A DNA stretch of 64,000 nucleotides from Butyricicoccus faecihominis (GCF_024462775.1 NZ_JANGCE010000018.1:1-64000), one strand, 5' to 3'; positions 53,724 through 63,339 are shown, counted from the first letter of the stretch. Made by a program: numbers and translations. Notes: a model not told the origin generated them from the letters alone.

Positions 53724-53767
53724 GCGGTATCAAGCATCAACTCTGTTTGGTTAGGTGGGAAAATGAA

Positions 53768-55258
53768 TTACTTGACTACCTTTTCGACAATTTTACGCAC
53801 ATCGGCAAGTACTGCGCCGGTGCCGTCCTGATGCTGGAACAGATGCTGCTTCGGGGATACGTTGCGGAAGCCGATCGTTTTCCGGCGGGTAAACTCCTCG
53901 CACGAATATCCCGCGCCCTCGTTGCCAATGCCGGTGCCCTTGCAGCCGCCGAACGGCTGATCGTTGTGGCGCAGCGCGCTCGAACCGTTGACCCACACGG
54001 CGGAGGATTCAATGGCTTCCGCATAATAAAATGCCTTGTGCATATCCTGCGTGATGACGCAGGAGCTTAAGCCATACTTGCTCTGGTTGGCAATCGCGAC
54101 TGCCTCTTCATCGGTCTCAAAGGTGATGATCGGAACGACCGGGCCAAACACCTCCATGTCCTTTGCAATGTCCATATCCTTGGTGACGTTGTCCAAAATG
54201 GTCACATCCATCGCCGCGCCGTCGTGCGTGCCGCCGTACAGCAGCGTTGCGCCCTGATCGATGGTGTGCTGGATCTGCGCCGCCACACGCTCGGCCGCGG
54301 TAGAGGATACGAGACGGGTGAGCTGCGCTTCGGGGTCGGTCGCGTGACCGCGCTTAAGGCTTTTGACAAAGGTCAGCAGGCATTCCACGAAAGCGTCATG
54401 CGCTTTTTTATGTACCAGCGTGCGCTTGGGCGAGGCGCATACCTGACCGTTATTTTCCAAAATGCGGCCCCAGCCCAAACACTCAATCGCCTTGAGCATC
54501 TGCTCGGAATCCCCCGCGACGTCCTCGCGGATAATCAGCGGATCATTGCCGCCCAATTCAAGCACGACCTTTTTGATAGTGGGGGCGGCGTCGTGCATGA
54601 TTTCCGTGCCGGCGTCGTTGCTGCCGGTGAGCGCCAAGCAGGCGACTTTTTTGTTGGTCAGCAGATTTTTGGTGCAGTCCTCACGGCTCGCGGTCACGTA
54701 GTGCAGTACATCCTTAGGAACGCCGACTTCATGCGCCAAATCAATCAGCTTCTTGACGCTGCACGGGGCGGTGGTAGACGCTTTTACAATGACGGCGTTG
54801 CCCATCAGCAGTGCGGGAACAATCTTCTGGATCGTCAGTTCGACCGGATAGTTGAAAGGAATGACCGCGGCGATCACGCCCAACGCTTCGTGTCGCACCA
54901 TGACAACATCGTTTTCGTGGCCCTCCGAGCTGTCGCACAATACCCGGCCGAACATGTGCTTGCCGTATTCGATATTATTCCGTCCGATCTCGGCGGCATA
55001 AGTGACCTCGGCGCGGGCCTGCATAATGGGCTTGCCCATTTCGCATGCCATGTAGTTGGCGATTTCATCAATGTTTTCATCGATCTTATCGCATAGCTTG
55101 TACAGGATCTGACCACGCTCAAAGAGGGGAGAGTTTTCCCAACGCGGCTGTGCGTCGAACGCGATGTCAACCATTTCTGCGATTTCCTCGCCAGTATAGC
55201 GTGGGACAGAGCCCACAAGCTTGCCGGTGGATTCGTCGATAACATTTTGCATCTTCAT
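53768..55258 (-). CDS. Aldehyde dehydrogenase (non-acylating), second copy
   Basis: Aldehyde dehydrogenase of about 496 aa. Catalytic Glu in VVLELGGNDP near 250 and Cys in NNGQVCASPKR near 286, with the cofactor motif PFNYPVELT near 143. It is only distantly similar to the 37-kb copy. Length and motifs fit lactaldehyde, glyceraldehyde-3-phosphate or succinate semialdehyde types; the CoA-acylating signature is absent. The ATG at 55258 follows GGGAGGAAC. It lies between the SDR and aminotransferase genes, so it probably oxidises an aldehyde of the same catabolic pathway. Confidence 0.9.
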   Translation of the reverse strand: MKMQNVIDESTGKLVGSVPRYTGEEIAEMVDIAFDAQPRWENSPLFERGQILYKLCDKIDENIDEIANYMACEMGKPIMQARAEVTYAAEIGRNNIEYGKHMFGRVLCDSSEGHENDVVMVRHEALGVIAAVIPFNYPVELTIQKIVPALLMGNAVIVKASTTAPCSVKKLIDLAHEVGVPKDVLHYVTASREDCTKNLLTNKKVACLALTGSNDAGTEIMHDAAPTIKKVVLELGGNDPLIIREDVAGDSEQMLKAIECLGWGRILENNGQVCASPKRTLVHKKAHDAFVECLLTFVKSLKRGHATDPEAQLTRLVSSTAAERVAAQIQHTIDQGATLLYGGTHDGAAMDVTILDNVTKDMDIAKDMEVFGPVVPIITFETDEEAVAIANQSKYGLSSCVITQDMHKAFYYAEAIESSAVWVNGSSALRHNDQPFGGCKGTGIGNEGAGYSCEEFTRRKTIGFRNVSPKQHLFQHQDGTGAVLADVRKIVEKVVK

Positions 55259-55402
55259 GTTTGTTCCTCCCATGTTTTGTGTTATTGAGGAAGGTGCGTT
55301 ATATTGCCCGACCTCTTGCTTGTTAACTTATTATAACTCTTAATAGAAGATGTGTCAACAAGCGAATCTAAAATAAATCGAAGTTTTTTTGCGTCTCTAT
55401 AC

Positions 55403-55681
55403 AAATGCTGCGCGGCTTTTGGCCGCGCAGCATTTCAGCGTGTCAAAGAACCCTTCGCGCCGCAGCGCGTATAAAATAGGATTTTGTTTTAAGAAACAAA
55501 ATCCATAAAAACCGGGAGCATGTATCTCGGTTTTTATACAAACCGACTTCAAGTGTGCCTAAAAGGCGCGCGCAGAAGCCGGAATCTCGATCGAAATGGG
55601 GCTTTGTTTCGATCGACAGACTGTCAAAAATAGTTTTTTGACAGTCTGAAATGCTGCGCGGCTTTTGGCCGCGCAGCATTT
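55403..55681 (+). repeat. Structured repeat copy E, flanked by two identical terminators
   Basis: Core 55436-55648. The 33-base hairpin at 55403-55435 recurs without change at 55649-55681. Stem II here is GGATTTTGTTT/AAACAAAATCC, compensated relative to other copies. It lies between the leftward aldehyde dehydrogenase start and the leftward aminotransferase stop, so it can terminate the aminotransferase transcript. The rest of the 459-base gap is an AT-rich stretch (55280-55400) with the likely leftward promoter of the dehydrogenase gene. Confidence 0.9.
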
Positions 55682-55717
55682 GCAGAGAGAAAGAAAAGAA
55701 GTGAGAGAAGCGAAAAT

Positions 55718-57034
55718 TTACAGGCGCGCAAAGATATCGTCCATTTTATTGAGCGTTTCATCGATATCCTGCACGGTATGCGCGCTGGTGATACCGTAAT
55801 GCGCGGGAGATACCTTGCCTGCCGTATCGTGGAACCAAAGGCCGCGCGGCAGACACTCGGTTACAAACTTTTTATACATCGCGCGATCCTGCGCGGCGGC
55901 TACCTTGCGGAAGTCGAAATCATCCTCTGGATCTTCCACGCCAAAGTAAATACCAAAACGCGCACCCACGCCACGGCAGTGGCCTTTCTTGCCGTGCTGC
56001 GCAAACAGGCTGCTGATGCCGCTGTACAACCGGTTTCCGATCATTTCGATCTGATCGTAGAAGCCGGGCTCCAACGCCATTTTCAGGCATTCGATCGAAG
56101 CGATAACGGGAATAAGCGCGCCGGTATAGGTGCCGCTCACAGTGGTGTTGCCGATTGGATTGAGCACGCTCATTATATCCGCGCGGCCGCCGAAGGCAGA
56201 GATGGGAAGACCGCCGCCGATCGCCTTGGCCATGCAGGTCATATCCGGCAAAACGCCATAATGGAGTTGCGCGCTGCCCGGCCGCATACGCAGGCCGCAG
56301 ATCACCTCGTCAAAGATCAGAACGATGTTTTCACGCGTGCAAAGCGCGCGAAGCTGCTCTAGAAAGTTTTTACGCGATTCATAGCAGCCGCAATTATAGC
56401 ACAAGGGTTCCAGAATGACCGCGGCGATCTCGCCTTTATACTTTTGGGCGATATGCTCCATCGCAGCGATATCGTTGAATACCACGGTAACGACGTTATC
56501 CTTGGCGTTTGACGGGAAACCGGCGGAATCAGGAACGGTCTCTACCTCGCCGTACGCATCGGCAGCGTGCACATCGTTATGGTTGAACCAGATATTTTCA
56601 TACATTCCATGAAAATGTCCTTCAAAACGGACGACCTTTTCGCGGCCGGTAAAGCTGCGTGCAACGCGAAGGGCGGCCTGCGTAGCTTCTGATCCGGTAT
56701 TGGCCAGCCGGATTTTTTCACAGCTGGGGAAAACCTGCTGCAGCAGCCTGCCAAGCTCCACATGATAGGCGGTATCAAAATTCATAAAAAAGCCTTTTTC
56801 CATCGCGTCGCCGATGGCTCTGCGAAGGCGCGGGTGGTTGTGGCCAAACAGCGAAGCCCCGGCACAGCAGTGGTAATCGATGTATTCCTTGCCGTTGACA
56901 TCCCAGATGTGACTGCCATCCGCATGGTCGATATACAGCGGCTGCTTGAGTACCGCGTTATATCGCTGACCGGCTGAAGCGCCGCCAATATAGTATTGCT
57001 GTGCTTGCTGATAAATCTCTTGCATGCGATCCAT
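55718..57034 (-). CDS. Class III PLP aminotransferase, glutamate-1-semialdehyde aminomutase-like
   Basis: Aminotransferase of about 438 aa. PLP region: SEATQAALRVARSFTGREKVVRFEGHFHG near 110-140, LIFDEVICGLRMRPG near 230-245 with the Asp, and the Schiff-base Lys in DMTCMAKAIGGGLPISAFGG near 255-275. It is the GSAM/GABA-type class III fold; it could supply semialdehyde from an omega-amino acid such as GABA or a beta-amino acid. The ATG at 57034 follows AAAGGAG; the longer frame upstream runs across the promoter and is not used. Confidence 0.88.
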   Translation of the reverse strand: MDRMQEIYQQAQQYYIGGASAGQRYNAVLKQPLYIDHADGSHIWDVNGKEYIDYHCCAGASLFGHNHPRLRRAIGDAMEKGFFMNFDTAYHVELGRLLQQVFPSCEKIRLANTGSEATQAALRVARSFTGREKVVRFEGHFHGMYENIWFNHNDVHAADAYGEVETVPDSAGFPSNAKDNVVTVVFNDIAAMEHIAQKYKGEIAAVILEPLCYNCGCYESRKNFLEQLRALCTRENIVLIFDEVICGLRMRPGSAQLHYGVLPDMTCMAKAIGGGLPISAFGGRADIMSVLNPIGNTTVSGTYTGALIPVIASIECLKMALEPGFYDQIEMIGNRLYSGISSLFAQHGKKGHCRGVGARFGIYFGVEDPEDDFDFRKVAAAQDRAMYKKFVTECLPRGLWFHDTAGKVSPAHYGITSAHTVQDIDETLNKMDDIFARL

Positions 57035-57081
57035 AATTTTCGCTCCTTTAAAGTTTTCTAAAGCACCTTTGATGATTAATC

Positions 57082-57112
57082 TTATTATAAGACATACAAT
57101 AACTTTCGTCAA
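57082..57112 (-). promoter_or_regulatory. Aminotransferase promoter with TAAGACATA element
   Basis: Leftward TTGACG (57107-57112), 17-base spacer, TATAAT (57084-57089). TTATTATAAGACATACAATA (57082-57101) overlaps the -10 and spacer. The same core is at 58839-58847 and 61107-61115. Confidence 0.75.
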
Positions 57113-57185
57113 TAAAAAGTAAAGGTTGAAGTAAACAAGAAATAGGAGCGAATTTTGTGAAGATAATAGAATTTTCAAAAAAAAT

Positions 57186-57233
57186 CAACAAAAACAAAGG
57201 GCGTGTTTTGCAACACGCCCTTTGTTTTTGTTG
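57186..57233. terminator. Terminator of the FMN reductase gene, 22-bp stem
   Basis: Arms 57186-57207 and 57212-57233 pair perfectly over 22 bases with loop TTGC, with A-rich and T-rich stretches inside the arms. It lies directly downstream of the leftward FMN reductase gene and carries no repeat. Confidence 0.88.
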
Positions 57234-57234
57234 G

Positions 57235-57774
57235 CTAATGGATCGATGCGCCCAGCAGCCGCGCCTGCCGGGGATATGACGATGCCTCCGCGTCTTCGCG
57301 CGTGTTTAGGCCAAGCGCCAAGAGCCTGCCGGTATCCTGCCAGTGCAGATAGCGGCAAACGGTCTCATAGTGATGCTCCAGCGCGCCCATCGCCCAATCG
57401 TCGGAATCGCCGCCGGCAGCTAACAGCATGGCCTTGAGCGGTTTTGCGATCACTTCTTCGTTAACGGCATAAAACCGATCGAGGACAGCCTTGATCTGCG
57501 CCGAAAAGCCGAAATAATACAGCGGCGTCGATAACAAAACCAGATCGGTGGACAGAAGCGCGGGTAGGATCTGAGTCATCAGGTCATCAAACACGCACTT
57601 GCCCTCGTGTGAGCGGCAATGATCGCACCCGGTGCAGGGATGGACAGGGTGAAGCCCTGCATCGAACCGAATGACTTCATGGCCTTGGCTCTCAGCGCCC
57701 TTGATCCATTCATCTGTCAGCAAAAAGGTGGTGCCGTTCCGGTGCGGACTGCCGGTGATGACGATAATTTTCAT
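57235..57774 (-). CDS. NADPH-dependent FMN reductase/iron-sulfur flavoprotein-like protein
   Basis: Flavodoxin-fold protein of 179 aa. FMN motif GSPHRNGTTFLLTDEW near residues 8-23. A Cys set CTGCDHCRSHEGKC near 46-60 resembles the compact cluster motif of archaeal-type iron-sulfur flavoproteins, and LLSTPLYYFGFSAQIK near 80-95 is typical. It may handle electrons from NAD(P)H to a small acceptor. AGGAGG lies six bases upstream of the ATG. It is followed by the ROK gene stop 24 bases away, in the same direction. Confidence 0.88.
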   Translation of the reverse strand: MKIIVITGSPHRNGTTFLLTDEWIKGAESQGHEVIRFDAGLHPVHPCTGCDHCRSHEGKCVFDDLMTQILPALLSTDLVLLSTPLYYFGFSAQIKAVLDRFYAVNEEVIAKPLKAMLLAAGGDSDDWAMGALEHHYETVCRYLHWQDTGRLLALGLNTREDAEASSYPRQARLLGASIH

Positions 57775-57797
57775 TTTTTATGTCCTCCTTTGAAGTA

Positions 57798-58808
57798 TCA
57801 GACATTTAACTGAAACTGATATTGCACACTGTTCAAAGTCGCGCGGGCGATCCCGTTGATACAAAGCTGATAAAAGTCATGCCGCAATACCACATTGGGA
57901 ATGTGATATGGCCCGACGAATTGCTCGCAATAAGTCAATACCTCTTTTAGATCTTGCTCCGCAATGCATTCGCAGGTCAAAACGATGCAGTTGGGGTTTA
58001 AAACACAGGTGACCATTAAAATGGATTTGGCAACAAGATTCAAAAATACTGATTTTTCAAGAAGGGAAGCGGGTTGTTGCGCGCGATCCACGCCGCTTTC
58101 TGCCAGCGCATAGGAAAGCTCGCCCGCAAAACGGCTATAGCCGTTATAGATTTTTCCACCTATGACGATTCCGGCGCCAACCGGATCGCTCAAGGGAAAA
58201 TCGATGGCGACAAGGCTGTGGTTGATCTGGTTATTCTCGCAATAATAGCCATAAGCCACAAAGTTCATATCGTTTTCCACAATCACCTTGACGCCCAGCG
58301 CCTCGGTCACGTCCGCCTGCATATTGATCCCCAGCAGGGAAGAAATATCGCAGCGCTCAATCACACCCTGATACACATTGCCCGGCACACTGATGCCGAT
58401 CACGTCGATCAGCGGATCGCGCTCCATGGTTTCCCGTAAAAACTGCAACAGGTAAGGAAAGTCGATCCAGTCGGGATGCAAAATATCCTGTTCAATGATC
58501 TCGCCCGTCGCGTTGGCAATGGCGTAAACGACATTGCGCACATCGTCCACCACCTTAAGGTACACGCAGAGCACGTGCCGGTAATCCTTATTATAAACGT
58601 ACTGGCATGCAGGGCGGCCGCCCTGGGATTCGATTTGCTCGATCACCAGCTCGCCGCTTTCCTGCATTTCGTTTAAGAAATTGTTGCAGGTGGCAAGGCT
58701 TAGACCGGTGAGGCGGGAAAGGCTGGCCTTGGTGCACGAACCTTCGGCTTGGATCGCTTTGCGAATGCATTCCATATTCAGTTGTTTTAATTCCATTGTT
58801 GAGCTCAC
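57798..58808 (-). CDS. ROK-family transcriptional regulator
   Basis: Regulator of 336 aa: N-terminal winged helix near residues 10-65 (CTKASLSRLTGLSLATCNNFL), then an actin-like ROK sugar-sensing domain, with VIVENDMNFVAYGYY near 175 holding the conserved Asp. The zinc-binding Cys triplet typical of ROK kinases is missing, so it is a regulator, not a kinase. It likely senses a sugar or sugar phosphate. The TAAGACATA element in its own promoter and at three neighbour genes makes it the leading candidate binder, by autoregulation. Confidence 0.86.
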   Translation of the reverse strand: MSSTMELKQLNMECIRKAIQAEGSCTKASLSRLTGLSLATCNNFLNEMQESGELVIEQIESQGGRPACQYVYNKDYRHVLCVYLKVVDDVRNVVYAIANATGEIIEQDILHPDWIDFPYLLQFLRETMERDPLIDVIGISVPGNVYQGVIERCDISSLLGINMQADVTEALGVKVIVENDMNFVAYGYYCENNQINHSLVAIDFPLSDPVGAGIVIGGKIYNGYSRFAGELSYALAESGVDRAQQPASLLEKSVFLNLVAKSILMVTCVLNPNCIVLTCECIAEQDLKEVLTYCEQFVGPYHIPNVVLRHDFYQLCINGIARATLNSVQYQFQLNV

Positions 58809-58832
58809 AGAAACATCTCATCCTTATGTTTA

Positions 58833-58850
58833 TTATTGTAAGACATATTA
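58833..58850 (-). promoter_or_regulatory. TAAGACATA element at the ROK gene -10
   Basis: TTATTGTAAGACATATTA contains the shared core and overlaps a leftward -10-like TACAAT (58835-58840). No clear -35 is visible. The site lies 25-42 bases before the start codon. Confidence 0.6.
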
Positions 58851-58910
58851 TTAGTATAACACAGTTTAGGTGGATATGGCGATCATATATAGCTCTTTAC
58901 GGCTTAAAAA

Positions 58911-60848
58911 TTATTGCGCGGCGCAAAACCGGATCATGCGTTCGATAAAAATGGGGGATTCCCTGCCGGTCTCCGCGATTTCCAGATCCTCGATCTTATA
59001 GTCCGGCTTTAACCGCGGGTTTTGGGTAAGCCGCCGCATATATGCAGTGCCGGATCGTATCGCGTGTGCGGTGGCGGCGGCAATGGTGCCGTGTGCGGTG
59101 CGGCTTTGCGGAGAATAAACGATGAATTGAGCGGTAACAGATTCCCGGCGGATCAAAATATCAAGCTGCTGCCGCCGGCTGGCAACGGCTGCGCCGATCG
59201 CGTTGGCGATATCGGCATGCGGGGGCACAACGACGGTCAGCTGCAATTTCCGGCCCGCCTGCCGCATCCAGCTCACGGCGGGCGCGCCGATCGCCACCAC
59301 CTGTTTTTGTAAGCGGTAGGCGCCAACCAAATTGCTTGCCGTATCCTTTGCGTTCAGCTGCGCTAAGAAATATTCCACCGCGTCGTTTTGCGTAAAGTCG
59401 AGATCGGGGCGGTCAAAATAGAGCGCGGCTTGAAAGAGCGCGCGGTCAATGGCATTCCCCATCGTTTGTTGGATCAAAGAAATCATACGCGGCGTATCCG
59501 TTTTACAGCGGGCGGAAAACATGGCAAGACACTGTGCGGGTAAACGCCGGTCCCAAGGACAATACTCGCCTGTCACATGCAAAACATCGGTCGGCGTGAG
59601 GGCGATGCGGAGCAGCCTGCCTTGACGCACAAGCTCCTCGATGATCGCATGCAGATTCGGCAGCCGAATGGCTTCCGCTAAAAAGGCGAACGTATGCGGC
59701 CCCTGCGTCAGCGCGGCCCAAATTGGCTTGGCTTGCGCCGCAAAGCAGGCGTTGTCCGGGTCGACCGAGACAAAGGCTTCGTAATCGTGATAGGAAAAAC
59801 GATCGTATGCTTGGCTGCGATAAATTTCGCCAATTTCTTGCAGCAAACAGGGATACTGCGTGCCTGCCCGGCAGAACGGGATCACCTTTTCCGGGCCGAT
59901 CCGGATCTCGCCGGTTGCGGACGCATGGATGCGGCTGTCGCCGCCAAGTCCAACGGTGAATACCTCGGCCGCTTTGACGCGGGTGGACCAACCGGCTATC
60001 CTAGCGCCCTCGCTTTGGATTTGTAAATCGCCGTTTGTAACATTGACAAGGTCGGTTGTCGTTCCGCCCATGTCGAGCACGATACAGTCCCGCGCTTTCG
60101 CGAGATACCGCCCGCCGTTGGCGCTTGCCGCAGGGCCGGAGAGCAGTGTTTCGATGGGCCGAAGCCGGGCGTAGGCTTCATGCATCAGGCAGCCGTTGCC
60201 CTTGACGATCATCAGCGGAATGGACAGGTCAAACCGCGCCATTTCGGCTTTAACGGATCGAATCAGATCATGGACGGCGGGAATAAGTCTTGCGTTTAAA
60301 ACCGCAGTGACGGTACGCTCGTAAAAACCGAGAGCGCTAGACAGCTCGTGCGCGCAAACGACCGGAATATGCAGCCTTTCCTCCACTACATTTCGTACAT
60401 AGGCTTCATGCGCCGGATTACGAATGCTGGCATAGCCCGATATGGCGATGGCGGCCGCTTTACCGCGGAAGAAATCCACCGTCTGTTCCACCTCCGTTGG
60501 GTCGAGGTTTTGAATGACGCGCCCCTTGATATCATGACGCCCCCGCATGACACGGAACAACGAGGTGGGAAGTCTGCCCTCCGGTTTGGCGCCAATCAGA
60601 ATAAGCCCCGCTTCCGCGCCGCGCCGGAGGGCGATCGCATTGGTTGCAAGCGTGGTGGAGAGATAAACCGCTGAAAGCTGTTCGCGCAAAGGGGGAGGGA
60701 TCTGTTCAAACGACCGCGCGATACAGTCCCGTAGGTTTTGCGGCGTGGTCAAGACCTTGGCTTTGTGCAGAACCGCTTGGGTGCCGGTCGTGATGATCAC
60801 GCTGTCGGTATAGGTGCCGCCTGTATCGATGCCCAAGATCGTTTGCAT
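58911..60848 (-). CDS. Hydantoinase/oxoprolinase-family protein (HyuA-like)
   Basis: ATP-dependent protein of 645 aa of the hydantoinase A/oxoprolinase family. The actin-like ATP site begins ILGIDTGGTYTDSVI near residue 4, and LDMGGTTTDLVNV near 255 is the second phosphate loop. The family opens cyclic amides or carboxylates ketones with a HyuB-type partner, which is not next to it here. Context of sugar regulators makes the substrate unclear. It may act on a hydantoin-, pyroglutamate- or carboxylate-like compound. Promoter at 60910-60939. Confidence 0.85.
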   Translation of the reverse strand: MQTILGIDTGGTYTDSVIITTGTQAVLHKAKVLTTPQNLRDCIARSFEQIPPPLREQLSAVYLSTTLATNAIALRRGAEAGLILIGAKPEGRLPTSLFRVMRGRHDIKGRVIQNLDPTEVEQTVDFFRGKAAAIAISGYASIRNPAHEAYVRNVVEERLHIPVVCAHELSSALGFYERTVTAVLNARLIPAVHDLIRSVKAEMARFDLSIPLMIVKGNGCLMHEAYARLRPIETLLSGPAASANGGRYLAKARDCIVLDMGGTTTDLVNVTNGDLQIQSEGARIAGWSTRVKAAEVFTVGLGGDSRIHASATGEIRIGPEKVIPFCRAGTQYPCLLQEIGEIYRSQAYDRFSYHDYEAFVSVDPDNACFAAQAKPIWAALTQGPHTFAFLAEAIRLPNLHAIIEELVRQGRLLRIALTPTDVLHVTGEYCPWDRRLPAQCLAMFSARCKTDTPRMISLIQQTMGNAIDRALFQAALYFDRPDLDFTQNDAVEYFLAQLNAKDTASNLVGAYRLQKQVVAIGAPAVSWMRQAGRKLQLTVVVPPHADIANAIGAAVASRRQQLDILIRRESVTAQFIVYSPQSRTAHGTIAAATAHAIRSGTAYMRRLTQNPRLKPDYKIEDLEIAETGRESPIFIERMIRFCAAQ

Positions 60849-60909
60849 GGCTTTCCCTCTTTTCGGTCTGGTGCTGCATACGCTAACGACTAAAAGACTT
60901 ATTATAAGT

Positions 60910-60939
60910 ATAATACTACATTTGGTTTCCGGCTGTCAA
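60910..60939 (-). promoter_or_regulatory. Promoter of the hydantoinase-like gene
   Basis: Leftward TTGACA (60934-60939), 18-base spacer, TATTAT (60910-60915). A weak relative of the shared element, TAAGTCTTT, lies just downstream (rightward AAGACTTA near 60895). The 276-base gap to the next gene is AT-rich. Confidence 0.6.
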
Positions 60940-61079
60940 TTCCTGAATGCAAAGAATTGCGATAAAAAGACGAGAACTTGAAAACTTCCTTAAACTGTAT
61001 ATCGGTTTCATAATAAAGGAAATCATGACAAAACGTTTCATCTATATATAAAATTTATGAAGAAAACAGAAGAAAGGGG

Positions 61080-61115
61080 TTGACATTTGTCTAATTAAAC
61101 ATATAATAAGACATA
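61080..61115 (+). promoter_or_regulatory. Strong promoter with TAAGACATA element, second glutamate dehydrogenase
   Basis: TTGACA (61080-61085), 16-base spacer, TATAAT (61102-61107). TAAGACATA at 61107-61115 overlaps the -10 and predicted start, consistent with repression. Confidence 0.8.
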
Positions 61116-61157
61116 CGATATGTAATGAAAACAAGGAACAAGAAAGGGATGGGTCGT

Positions 61158-62417
61158 GTGAACGCAACGTATAATCCGTACGACAATGTGTTAAGGGTGG
61201 TGGAAAACGCGGCCGCGATATTGGGCTACAAGGAAGATGAATATTCCACGCTCAAATATCCGGAACGCGAACTCAAGGTTTCGATTCCCGTGGCCATGGA
61301 CAACGGCGGCATTCAGGTGTTCGAGGGGTTCCGCGTGCAGCATTCGACAACGCGCGGCCCCGCGAAGGGCGGCGTCCGGTTTCACCCCGCTGTCAGTCAT
61401 GATGAAGTGAAGGCGCTTGCCGCATGGATGACCTTTAAGTGCGCGGTGGTCAATATCCCATACGGCGGCGGCAAGGGCGGCATCATCTGCGACCCCCGCA
61501 CGCTATCGGAACGCGAGCTGCACAGCCTTACCAGCAAATACACGGCCGCCATCGCGCCGCTGATTGGGCCGGAACAGGATATCCCCGCGCCTGATGTCGG
61601 CACCAACGCCCGTGTCATGGCATGGATGATGGATACCTACGGCATGCTCAAGGGGCACACGGTGCTGAGCGTTGTCACAGGCAAGCCGCTGGGGCTTGGC
61701 GGCATCAAGGGCCGCGGCGAAGCGACCGGCCGGGGCGTTATGATAACAGCCCAAAATATTCTAAAGAAGATGAACCGGCAGATCGCGGGCACAACGGTCG
61801 CCGTGCAGGGGATGGGCAATGTCGGTTCGGTAACGGCGCGGCTGTTGCACGAGATTGGCATGAAGGTCGTGGCGGTAAGCGATGTATCAGGCGGCGTATA
61901 TGACCCCGACGGGCTGGATATTCCGGAGATTCTTGCGTATCTCTCCCAAACGCGCAACGCCTTGCTTTGCGATTACCGCACCGATTCGCTGATTCATTTG
62001 ACCAATGCCGAACTGCTGACGCTGGACGTTACGATGCTGGTGCCCGCGGCGCTTGAAAACCAGATCAATGGGGACAATGCCGATCAGATACGCGCGGAGG
62101 TCGTTCTGGAAGCGGCGAACGGCCCGACGACGCTGCAAGCCGATGAGATACTGGAAAAGCGCGGGATCAGACTGGTGCCCGACATTCTGGCGAACGCGGG
62201 CGGCGTTGTGGTCTCGTACTTTGAATGGGTTCAAAACATTCAGGAGCTTTGCTGGACCGAGGAACAGGTCAATACCGAGCTGCGCAATATCATGGATGTG
62301 GCTTTCGACGAGGTATGGGAAAGCGCGGAAGCAAACGGAAAAACACTGCGCATGGGCGCGTACCTGATCGCGGTCAAACGCGTTGTGGAAGCAAGACTGG
62401 GCCGCGGCATTTTCTAA
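61158..62417 (+). CDS. Glu/Leu/Phe/Val-type glutamate dehydrogenase, second GDH
   Basis: GDH of 419-430 aa depending on start, smaller than the NADP type and similar to catabolic RocG/GluD types. GGVRFHPAVSHDEVKALAAWMTFKCAVVNIPYGGGKGG near 75-110 holds the catalytic Lys, and GMGNVGSVTARLLHE near 220 is the dinucleotide fold. Starts at 61125 (ATG), 61149 (ATG) and 61158 (GTG) are open; the leader from the promoter is too short for a ribosome site before 61125, and AAAGGG lies nine bases before 61158, so I chose that. It may remove amino groups from the aminotransferase pathway. Confidence 0.9.
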   Translation: MNATYNPYDNVLRVVENAAAILGYKEDEYSTLKYPERELKVSIPVAMDNGGIQVFEGFRVQHSTTRGPAKGGVRFHPAVSHDEVKALAAWMTFKCAVVNIPYGGGKGGIICDPRTLSERELHSLTSKYTAAIAPLIGPEQDIPAPDVGTNARVMAWMMDTYGMLKGHTVLSVVTGKPLGLGGIKGRGEATGRGVMITAQNILKKMNRQIAGTTVAVQGMGNVGSVTARLLHEIGMKVVAVSDVSGGVYDPDGLDIPEILAYLSQTRNALLCDYRTDSLIHLTNAELLTLDVTMLVPAALENQINGDNADQIRAEVVLEAANGPTTLQADEILEKRGIRLVPDILANAGGVVVSYFEWVQNIQELCWTEEQVNTELRNIMDVAFDEVWESAEANGKTLRMGAYLIAVKRVVEARLGRGIF

Positions 62418-62450
62418 GGAGGCCGCGCCCTGTGAAAGGAGAACGATAGG

Positions 62451-63302
62451 ATGAACCGGTATAAAAATCACGTTTTGGAGCATGCAGACCGGCAAGGCTA
62501 TGCAACGCCTGCCTTTAATTATTCGGATATATGGGAATATGAAGCCATCGTGCAGGCCGCGATAGAAGAGCGTGCGGTCGTTTACACCGCGACCAACATG
62601 CGGGTGGCGGAAACGATCGGGCTGCCGTATCTCGGCGCGCTGGGGGCTAAGGCCTATGAACAGACCGGCGGGCAAATCCTAAACCATCTGGATCACTCCA
62701 GATCGGTGGAATTGTGCAAGCAGGCCGTGGACTGCGGCTATCACTCGGTCATGATCGACGCTTCCATGTGTTCGTTGGAGGAAAACATAGAAAAAACCTG
62801 CGAAGTGGTGGAATACGCGCATAAGCACGGCGTAGTCGTCGAAGCGGAGATCGGCCGCATTTTGGGCCGCAACGTGGAGGGTACCTATCAGGGCGAGGAT
62901 TATTTGGTGCAGGTAGAGGACGCGGTACGGCTGGCGCAAAAAACCCATGTGGATTCGCTGGCCATTGGGATAGGGACCGCCCACGGCTTTTATAAGGAAA
63001 AGCCGAACATCAATATTGAACGCCTGCAACAGGTCAACGCGGCGATCGATACGCCGCTGGTGCTGCATGGCGGCACGGGAGTACCCTTTGATACCGTGCG
63101 CGCCTGTATTCAAAACGGCATGGCAAAAGTAAACTTTGGCACGCAGCTGCATGCAACCTATATCGATACATTAAAAAAAGAGCTGACCGACTATCAGGAA
63201 ACCGATATAGCGGCGTTTATGATCCCTGTGCGCTCGGCGATCCAATCGGTCGTGCAAAGCTTGATTCAGGTGTGCGGCGCGGAAAACCGGTTTGATGGAT
63301 AA
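62451..63302 (+). CDS. Class II ketose-bisphosphate aldolase
   Basis: Zinc-dependent aldolase of 283 aa of the FbaA/GatY family. Metal ligands are visible: NHLDHSRS near 81-88, the acid site around EAEIGRILG near 135, GIGTAHGFY near 179 and VLHGGTGVP near 206. NFGTQLHATYI near 230 binds phosphate. GGAGAACGATAGG precedes the ATG. It cleaves or joins ketose 1-phosphate or bisphosphate; substrate not fixed. It is in the same + strand run as the second GDH and mannose-6-phosphate isomerase. Confidence 0.9.
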   Translation: MNRYKNHVLEHADRQGYATPAFNYSDIWEYEAIVQAAIEERAVVYTATNMRVAETIGLPYLGALGAKAYEQTGGQILNHLDHSRSVELCKQAVDCGYHSVMIDASMCSLEENIEKTCEVVEYAHKHGVVVEAEIGRILGRNVEGTYQGEDYLVQVEDAVRLAQKTHVDSLAIGIGTAHGFYKEKPNINIERLQQVNAAIDTPLVLHGGTGVPFDTVRACIQNGMAKVNFGTQLHATYIDTLKKELTDYQETDIAAFMIPVRSAIQSVVQSLIQVCGAENRFDG

Positions 63303-63339
63303 ACACGACGCAGTTTGGAAAAAGGAGGCTTGCGGGATT

